From the NCBI GenBank assembly GCA_041389885.1, contig JAWKRB010000058.1, positions 1 to 10,225 of the forward strand: 10,225 nt of DNA, read 5' to 3'. The position numbers and the translations under genes were made by a program. Origin of the DNA: JAWKRB01 sp041389885 (lineage in GTDB: Bacteria; Myxococcota_A; Polyangia; Polyangiales; Ga0077539). The notes under the pieces are model-generated. The model did not search any database. It was not told the origin of the DNA and saw nothing but the letters and a program-made list of their open reading frames with translations. Positions 6,455-10,225 of the stretch are shown one piece after another (the first letter of the stretch is position 1; each line of letters starts with the position of its first letter).

Positions 6455-7135
6455 ACACCACGAAGCTCCCCAGCATCCCCGTCGACGTCGCCCTGCGTGC
6501 CGTCCAGGCCGAAGCCGCCGCCGCCGACGTCGAGCTGCTCATGCCCGGCTCCGGAGGTCGCGAGGCCATCCTCCTCGGTCTCGCGCTCGTGCACGCGATC
6601 TCGGGCGACGGCTGGGACCTCGCCTACGCGCGATCACGTCTCGACCACGCTACCCGGCGCGTGGCGCTGCGGCCATCGCAGGGCTGGCGCTGATCCCCGT
6701 CGCGGGGCCGATCCTCGCGGGCCTCGCCGCGGCCTTCAAGCGCACCACCGTCAGCCTCTCGCCCGCTGCGATGCGCGACGGCGTGACGCTGATGGCGACC
6801 TGGATGTCACGAGGCCGGCACGTCGGCGCGATCAAGCGCGGCGGGCTGCTCTGGTGCGTCGCCTACGGCGTCGTGCCCGAGGTGCGCGCCGGTGGCGAAG
6901 CCCCTGCTACGGCGCCGACATCGCACACGCCGTGCACCTCGCGGGCTCCGACGTCGACAAGGCCGCGCAGGCCGTGATCGGCGCGCTCGAGAACTACGGC
7001 CTCGACGAGCCCGCGATGCGCCTCGCGCGGGGCATCGTGCTCTCGAACGCCGAGTCGGTGCGCCGCGGCGCAGACCCCGGCGACGTCGTCGCCGACACCC
7101 GCGCCTCGCTGCGCGCCGCGGGCTGGGTGGGCTGA
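6451..7135 (+). CDS. Unrecognised ~227-aa protein with hydrophobic segment, frameshifted
   Basis: ATG 6451 overlaps the previous stop (ATGA) and has GGAGG at 6440-6444. Frame 1 reads MNTTKLPSIPVDVALRAVQA then ADVELLMPGSGGREAILLGL and ALVHAISGDGWDLAYAR to about 6630. The sense then passes through frame 2 (DHVSTTLPGAWR) or directly to frame 0, which from about 6668 reads GAAAIAGLALIPVAGPILAG, a Gly/Ala/Pro-rich hydrophobic segment. It continues KRTTVSLSPAAMRDGVTLMA and AIKRGGLLWCVAYGVVPEV to about 6895. Frame 2 then continues CYGADIAHAVHLAGSDVDKA and GALENYGLDEPAMRLARGIV, ending GDVVADTRASLRAAGWVG at TGA 7133-7135. The family is unknown to me. It sits directly before the endolysin-like gene (TGATG overlap), so a lysis or envelope role is plausible but unproven. 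Confidence 0.45.
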
Positions 7136-8343
7136 TGCCGCCCGTCGCCCCCTGCAGCGCCCCCTCGGCGCCGAGCTCGCCCGTCAAGAGCTCCAGCGCG
7201 CCCTCGACGCCTCGACACGCCCTCGACGCCGTGGGCGCGCGCAGGGTGTGGCACTACCCGCTCCCGGAGGCCTCGCGGGTGGGGCACCTCTCGATGGAGC
7301 TCCAAGCGCACGGGATCACCGGGCTCGTGCCGCAGCAGAGCGCGCAGGCCATCGGGTGGGGCCGTCGCCACGGCGCGACCCTCGCCGCCGCGGGCCTCGA
7401 CATGGTGATCGGCCTCGGCAAGATCAGCGCGAAGCACATCCTCGACGCCCTCGCGGTGCCGCGCTCGATGGGGTGCATGGTCAACCAGGAGGACTGGAAG
7501 TCCTCTGCGGACTCGATCGCCGTCGTGAAAGAGGTGTTGAAGGCCCGGCCCGACGCGCCCGAGCTCACCATGGACTGCCACTACCCGTGTCTCACCAAGG
7601 ACCCGGAGACGAAGCGCAACACCGGCTGGCACCGGATCGCGAAGGCGTGGGCGAATCTCTGCAAGCTCCGCGCGCCGCAGTGCTACTGGGCCAAGGGCGG
7701 AGGCGGAAGCACCGGTGGCCCGTGGGACGGCTGGGTCGCCTCGAGGCTCGCGTGGGCCCGGCGCGACTACCCCGTCGCCGGCGGCTCCCCCCGCGAGCTC
7801 GTGCGGATGAGCCGCCAGCTCTACCGCGCCTCGGTGAACGACCACGTGGCGCTGCTCCTGGCCGAGAGCACCACGGGGAGCGTCTGGCTCTGGAACTGGC
7901 CCGAGATGGACTCCTCGGCGCGCCTGGCGCTGCGCGTCGTGCACGCGCTCGAGTTGCTCGGGTACCGCAGCGTCATGGCCGTCGTCGCGTTCCAGCTCGC
8001 CGCGGGGCTCTCCGTCGACGGCGTCGTGGGGCCTGCGACCTGCGGCGCCCTCGGCCTCGAGGTGCCCGCCGACGTGCTCTGGCACCGCCGCAAGCCCGCG
8101 ACGCGCCAGGAGCTCGCGTACGTCGCGGAGTACTCGGGCGAGGCGCCCGCGCCCGGCCACGCCGCGATCATCGGGCACGAAGGCGGGCTCGCGCTGCTCT
8201 CGCCCGAGCTCCCGAGCGTGGTGCTCGTCGACCCGGTCCTGGTCCCCGTGGGGCTCGACGCCTGGCGCGTTGAGCGCACCGGGATCGTGCTGCGTGACGT
8301 CCCGTCACCGGCGCCATGGCTCGCCGACGAGCCCGGCCGGTAA
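7135..8343 (+). CDS. Endolysin-like protein: barrel-like N-terminal domain plus peptidoglycan-binding repeat, 402 aa
   Basis: The start is ATG 7135 (TGATG overlap); the frame is open further left to 6892, but that stretch is the shadow of the preceding gene. Residues 1-~40 are a Ser/Pro/Ala-rich leader without a signal peptide. Residues ~40-270 alternate strands and helices like a TIM barrel (LDMVIGLGKISAKHILDAL, MGCMVNQEDWK at ~113-122, ELTMDCHYPCLTKDPETKR at 143-161, QCYWAKGGGGSTGGPWDGW), with acidic residues at strand ends (E119, D120, D147) as in glycosidase-like lysins. Residues ~279-308 contain MAVVAFQLAAGLSVDGVVGP then ATCGALGL, a clear peptidoglycan-binding type 1 repeat (PF01471 pattern, FQ...GL.VDG.VGP.T...L). 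The last ~95 residues are unassigned. Probable role: cell-wall hydrolase released by the preceding holin-like proteins. The binding repeat is firm; the catalytic assignment is inference. Confidence 0.6.
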   Translation: MPPVAPCSAPSAPSSPVKSSSAPSTPRHALDAVGARRVWHYPLPEASRVGHLSMELQAHGITGLVPQQSAQAIGWGRRHGATLAAAGLDMVIGLGKISAKHILDALAVPRSMGCMVNQEDWKSSADSIAVVKEVLKARPDAPELTMDCHYPCLTKDPETKRNTGWHRIAKAWANLCKLRAPQCYWAKGGGGSTGGPWDGWVASRLAWARRDYPVAGGSPRELVRMSRQLYRASVNDHVALLLAESTTGSVWLWNWPEMDSSARLALRVVHALELLGYRSVMAVVAFQLAAGLSVDGVVGPATCGALGLEVPADVLWHRRKPATRQELAYVAEYSGEAPAPGHAAIIGHEGGLALLSPELPSVVLVDPVLVPVGLDAWRVERTGIVLRDVPSPAPWLADEPGR

Positions 8344-8349
8344 CCCCCG

Positions 8350-8373
8350 GAGGGCGCGATTACCAGCGCCCTC
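8350..8373 (+). terminator. Hairpin just after the endolysin-like gene
   Basis: GAGGGCGC (8350-8357) and GCGCCCTC (8366-8373) form a perfect 8-bp GC-rich stem with an 8-base loop, 6 bases after the stop codon. There is no T-run, so it is a weak terminator candidate or a 3'-end stabiliser for the late operon. Confidence 0.45.
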
Positions 8374-8585
8374 GATCCGCCTGCGCCGCAACACGCTGCG
8401 TAGGTATCCCCACCCTCGACGGCCCTCCGCCTCCCGCGGAGATCCTCGCCGTCGGCGCACTGCGGTCCTCGCGGTGGCCACAAATCCCCAACCAATGCGC
8501 CATGCGCCGAGGTGAAGCGCCCCCTCGAAGCACGCGAGGTCAAGCAATCACGGGCTTCTGCCTCCACCGCACTGCTCCTGCGAAC
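8374..8585. other. Non-coding spacer with a nested hairpin
   Basis: I see no convincing gene here. The start at GTG 8512 (67 aa) lacks a ribosome binding site and is low-complexity. The region holds a nested structure at 8417-8454: outer arms CGACGG (8417-8422) and CCGTCG (8449-8454), inner arms CTCCGC (8425-8430) and GCGGAG (8436-8441). With the hairpin upstream and the terminator downstream, this makes a structured intergenic tract. Confidence 0.4.
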
Positions 8586-8609
8586 CGACGCCGCGTGGGG
8601 CGTCGTTTT
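8586..8609 (+). terminator. Rho-independent terminator candidate
   Basis: CGACGCC (8586-8592) pairs with GGCGTCG (8599-8605) in a perfect 7-bp GC-rich stem with a 6-base loop, directly followed by TTTT (8606-8609). In sequence this GC-rich a T-run right after a stem is notable. It lies about 100 bases before the next promoter and would stop read-through from the tail/lysis operon into the P63C gene. Confidence 0.6.
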
Positions 8610-8659
8610 CGGGGACTGCGACGCCGCCACCAATGATCGCCACATTGGCCTTGCCCCCC

Positions 8660-8724
8660 GCAAGCCTCGCGGACTGCAAGCAAAGGATGCGCGGCAAGCA
8701 TCCATGCATGGTTGACATGCTTGC
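8660..8724. promoter_or_regulatory. Candidate operator: GCAAGCAT inverted repeat with extra half-sites
   Basis: GCAAGCAT (8694-8701) and ATGCTTGC (8717-8724) are a perfect 8-bp inverted repeat separated by 15 bases. The 10-bp palindrome CCATGCATGG (8702-8711) lies between the arms and touches the -35 box. Further GCAAGC half-sites lie at 8660-8665 and 8676-8681. The right arm extends from the last base of the -35 box into the -35/-10 spacer, so a dimeric regulator bound here would block RNA polymerase. The regulator is not identifiable from this window. Confidence 0.45.
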
Positions 8725-8740
8725 TAGCTCGTGGTTTCAT
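8712..8740 (+). promoter_or_regulatory. Sigma-70-type promoter for the P63C gene
   Basis: TTGACA (8712-8717, consensus -35) is followed after exactly 17 bases by TTTCAT (8735-8740, 4 of 6 matches to the -10 consensus). Transcription would start near 8746-8748, only a few bases before the GTG at 8750, so the message would be nearly leaderless. The upstream terminator and AT-richer context support a separate transcription unit. Confidence 0.55.
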
Positions 8741-8749
8741 CCTCGGTCG

Positions 8750-9823
8750 GTGGCACCCAAGAACACACCAGTCGACTCCTCTGCAGGCGGTAGGGCGCGA
8801 GCGAGCGCCCTCACGGCGAGCGAGCGCAGCTCGATCGCCTCCAAGGCTGCTGCAGCGCGGTGGGGCGGTCGTAAGGCAACGCATGTCGGGGAGCTGACGA
8901 TCGGAAGCCTCGTCTTGCCGTGCGCCGTTCTCGACACTGGTCAGCGCGTTGTCTCCTATACCGGCTTTCAGCGCGTGATCGGCACGGGAAACCCCGGTCG
9001 CAAGGAGGAGCAGGGAGACGTCTCTTCGTTGCTCCCAGCAAAGAACCTTCAAGCCTTCATCTCTGAGGAGTTGCGGGAGAAGCTGCGGAATCCGATCGTC
9101 TATCGCGCAGGCGCCGAGGGAAAGGGCGGCAACGTCCTCGGCTACACGGGCCACGGACTGGAGGCCCGGCTGCTCCCTGAGATCTGCGACGTGTACCTCA
9201 AGGCGCGCGACGCCGGCGTCCTCCACTACAAGCAGGAGGCCCTGGCCCACAACGCCGACATCCTCATGCGCGGAATGGCGGTCGTCGGGATCGTTGCGCT
9301 CGTCGACGAGGCAACCGGATATCAGGCAGAGAGGGCGCGCGACGAGCTCAACCGCATCCTCGCTGCCTACGTCGCCGAAGAGTTCCGACAGTGGGTGCCC
9401 GCGTTTCCTGATGACTTTTTCAGGGAGATTTACCGGCTCCGCGGGTGGGAATACCGGCCAGGCAACACCAAGGGTCCTCGCTACATCGGCAAGCTGATCA
9501 ATCGGTACATCTACGAGCAGCTACCATCGGGCGTGCTTGACCGGCTGCGGGAGCTCAATCCCGTGACCGAGACGGGGCGCCGCAGGCACCGGCACCGGCA
9601 GTTCCTCACCGATCACACGGGCGATCCCCATCTGGACAAGCAGATCACCGTGGTGACGACGCTGATGCGTGTGTCGCGCGACAACCACGAGTTTGAGTCG
9701 TTGTTCCGGAAGGCATTCCCCCGAGTCGGCGAGCAGCAGTTGCTGCGGATCTCGGAGCATGCCGAAGATGTTGATGCCGGGGAGGACTCGACCTCCCCGG
9801 CGCTCGACGAGGGAGACAGCTGA
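8750..9823 (+). CDS. P63C domain-containing protein, 357 aa
   Basis: I choose GTG 8750 because the promoter lies at 8712-8740 and the conserved N-terminus begins just after it (GGRARASALTASERSSIASK, residues ~12-31, then AARWGG). The frame is open upstream to 8633, but a start there would precede the promoter. Residues ~40-60 (ATHVGELTIGSLVLPCAVLD) and ~85-180 form the usual N-terminal part of P63C proteins. Residues ~215-323 fit the P63C domain (PF10546): FPDDFFREIYRLRGWEY, GPRYIGKLINRYIYEQLPSG, VLDRLRELNP, a basic GRRRHRHRQF, then ITVVTTLMRVSRDNHEFESL and FRKAFP. The tail is acidic. The family occurs in phages and bacterial genomes; its biochemistry is not established to my knowledge. GC content is lower than in the upstream genes (hand counts: 33/60 at 8701-8760 versus 49/60 at 7741-7800), suggesting a separately acquired cassette. 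Confidence 0.8.
   Translation: MAPKNTPVDSSAGGRARASALTASERSSIASKAAAARWGGRKATHVGELTIGSLVLPCAVLDTGQRVVSYTGFQRVIGTGNPGRKEEQGDVSSLLPAKNLQAFISEELREKLRNPIVYRAGAEGKGGNVLGYTGHGLEARLLPEICDVYLKARDAGVLHYKQEALAHNADILMRGMAVVGIVALVDEATGYQAERARDELNRILAAYVAEEFRQWVPAFPDDFFREIYRLRGWEYRPGNTKGPRYIGKLINRYIYEQLPSGVLDRLRELNPVTETGRRRHRHRQFLTDHTGDPHLDKQITVVTTLMRVSRDNHEFESLFRKAFPRVGEQQLLRISEHAEDVDAGEDSTSPALDEGDS
9776..9801 (+). terminator. Perfect 10-bp hairpin inside the 3' end of the P63C gene
   Basis: GCCGGGGAGG (9776-9785) and CCTCCCCGGC (9792-9801) are exact reverse complements around the loop ACTCGA. It lies 20 bases before the stop codon, is very stable, and has no T-run. It may be a terminator-like or mRNA-protecting structure, or a coincidence of codons for Gly-Glu-Asp and Ser-Pro. 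Confidence 0.4.
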
Positions 9824-10036
9824 GCATGTCCTAGCGAGAGCCGCGCAGTGCGCGAAGGGCAAGCGAGAGCACCTGGTGTTCCACCACCATGTACTCCCGC
9901 CCGCCAACATCAGGCGCTGAGCTCGGCAACCAAAGGCGCGTAGAGCTTCGACTGACGTTCTCCGGCAGTCCCAATACTCCACGCGGCGACGGTCCGGGTC
10001 AAGCATCCCCGAGACCTCAACCGTAGGAGGCGCACC

Positions 10037-10123
10037 ATGAAATGCACCGCCAAGGGCTGCCGCTGTGGCCGCCCAATCGTCATCCGCATGATCAACGGAT
10101 GCCGTACCCCGATCCACGTCTGA
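10037..10123 (+). CDS. 28-aa cysteine-rich (zinc-ribbon-like) micro-protein
   Basis: ATG 10037 has an excellent Shine-Dalgarno, TAGGAGG at 10024-10030, with 6-base spacing, the best ribosome binding site in the window. The product begins MKCTAKGCRCGRPIVIRMIN and ends GCRTPIHV, with Cys at 3, 8, 10 and 22 and a His at 27. The arrangement 'C.CG.PI...' followed by '.NG...P...' resembles the start of small phage zinc-ribbon proteins, which are usually longer (about 60-100 aa). Either this is a genuine micro-protein or a frameshift or stop truncates it at TGA 10121-10123. Four Cys and one His could hold one metal ion. The function is unknown; in phages such proteins often accompany DNA-processing or regulatory genes. 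Confidence 0.45.
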   Translation: MKCTAKGCRCGRPIVIRMINGCRTPIHV

Positions 10124-10149
10124 CAGCTTCTCGCGCCGCCCTGGCGCAC

Positions 10150-10172
10150 CGCTGCCGCGTCCTGCGGCGGTG
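10150..10172. terminator. Hairpin between the micro-protein and the right edge
   Basis: CGCTGCCGC (10150-10158) pairs with GCGGCGGTG (10164-10172) over 9 bp, two of them G-U, around a 5-base loop. There is no T-run. Its place between possibly convergent genes fits a terminator, but support is weak. Confidence 0.3.
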
Positions 10173-10183
10173 ACCTCCCTGCC

Positions 10184-10225
10184 TCACTCGTCGGTGTCGG
10201 TCTCGGCCGACACGCCCCCCGTCGA
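10184..10225 (-). CDS. Possible C-terminal end of a minus-strand gene (partial)
   Basis: Reading leftward from the window edge, the minus strand encodes STGGVSAETDTDE followed by TGA (complement of 10184-10186). An acidic Thr/Asp/Glu tail is a common protein end, and the hairpin at 10150-10172 lies just beyond. Only 13 residues are visible, so this is a weak call. Confidence 0.2.
   Translation of the reverse strand, partial: STGGVSAETDTDE

Noticed and set aside
6892..7134. Upstream extension of the endolysin-like frame to a GTG at 6892
   Set aside because: The residues are Arg-rich shadow of the preceding gene, and the ATG at 7135 has a TGATG overlap like the other genes.
6994..8178. 394-aa minus-strand ORF opposite the endolysin-like gene
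   Set aside because: Mirror-frame shadow: Arg/Gly/Ala-rich text without domains, while the + strand has a clear peptidoglycan-binding motif.
8512..8715. 67-aa ORF starting at GTG 8512
   Set aside because: No ribosome binding site, unremarkable composition, and the terminator hairpin with TTTT (8586-8609) falls inside it.
8633..8749. Upstream ATG starts (8633, 8717) for the P63C gene
   Set aside because: They lie before or within the promoter, and the residues there are not family-like; GTG 8750 fits the promoter and the conserved N-terminus.
9833..9870. Direct repeat AGCGAGAGC at 9833-9841 and 9862-9870
   Set aside because: Only 9 bases, two copies, no associated structure; possible att or iteron role not supportable.
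9889..10026. 45-aa ORF (MYSRPPTSGAELGNQ...) ending in the Shine-Dalgarno of the micro-protein
   Set aside because: No Shine-Dalgarno, Pro/Arg/Ser-rich text without pattern; the overlap with TAGGAGG is probably chance.
1..10225. CRISPR array, tRNA or rRNA genes, insertion sequences
   Set aside because: I saw no regularly spaced repeats, no cloverleaf-like tRNA segments, no rRNA signatures and no transposase or terminal inverted repeats.

Overview
This window looks like the distal tail and lysis part of a tailed-phage genome (prophage or prophage remnant) in a very GC-rich host. I infer Myxococcota or a similar high-GC deltaproteobacterial lineage from three things: GC of roughly 70-80% in most coding lines, strong GC preference at third codon positions, and a Cys-rich, Asp/Gly-tailed lipoprotein of a style common there. 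That host call is inference only. Every convincing gene but one lies on the + strand. Genes abut through ATGA or TGATG overlaps (2024, 2677, 5075, 5314, 6451, 7135) or tight Shine-Dalgarno spacing, which suggests one long, translationally coupled late operon.

Layout. Positions 1-2027 hold the end of a large tail-tip or baseplate-hub-like protein, broken by two mutually compensating frameshifts. Positions 2024-5075 hold four further genes that look like tail appendage or receptor-binding components: two unrecognised beta-rich proteins, a small ~109-aa protein and a 309-aa protein whose C-terminal part looks like a concanavalin/LamG-type sandwich. Positions 5075-8343 look like a lysis module. 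It contains a 79-aa two-TM protein, a 37-aa one-TM micro-ORF, a holin-like protein broken by frameshifts, a Cys-rich lipoprotein (lipobox LTGC, frameshifted), a ~227-aa protein with a hydrophobic segment (frameshifted), and an intact 402-aa endolysin-like protein with a peptidoglycan-binding repeat.

Positions 8344-8749 are intergenic, with several hairpins, one good intrinsic terminator (hairpin plus TTTT) and then a near-consensus promoter set inside a dyad that looks like an operator. This promoter drives a P63C-domain gene (8750-9823), whose DNA is visibly less GC-rich than the tail and lysis genes. After it come a 28-aa cysteine-rich micro-protein with an excellent ribosome binding site (10037-10123), a hairpin, and possibly the tail end of a minus-strand gene.

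The most unusual property is the density of apparent frameshifts, about ten or more between 1400 and 6900. In each case protein-like sequence continues in another frame with unchanged composition. They affect tail and lysis genes but not the endolysin, P63C, 218-aa or 309-aa genes. They could be uncorrected sequencing indels or recent prophage decay; the sequence alone cannot decide. All family assignments are from reading motifs by eye; no database search was possible.
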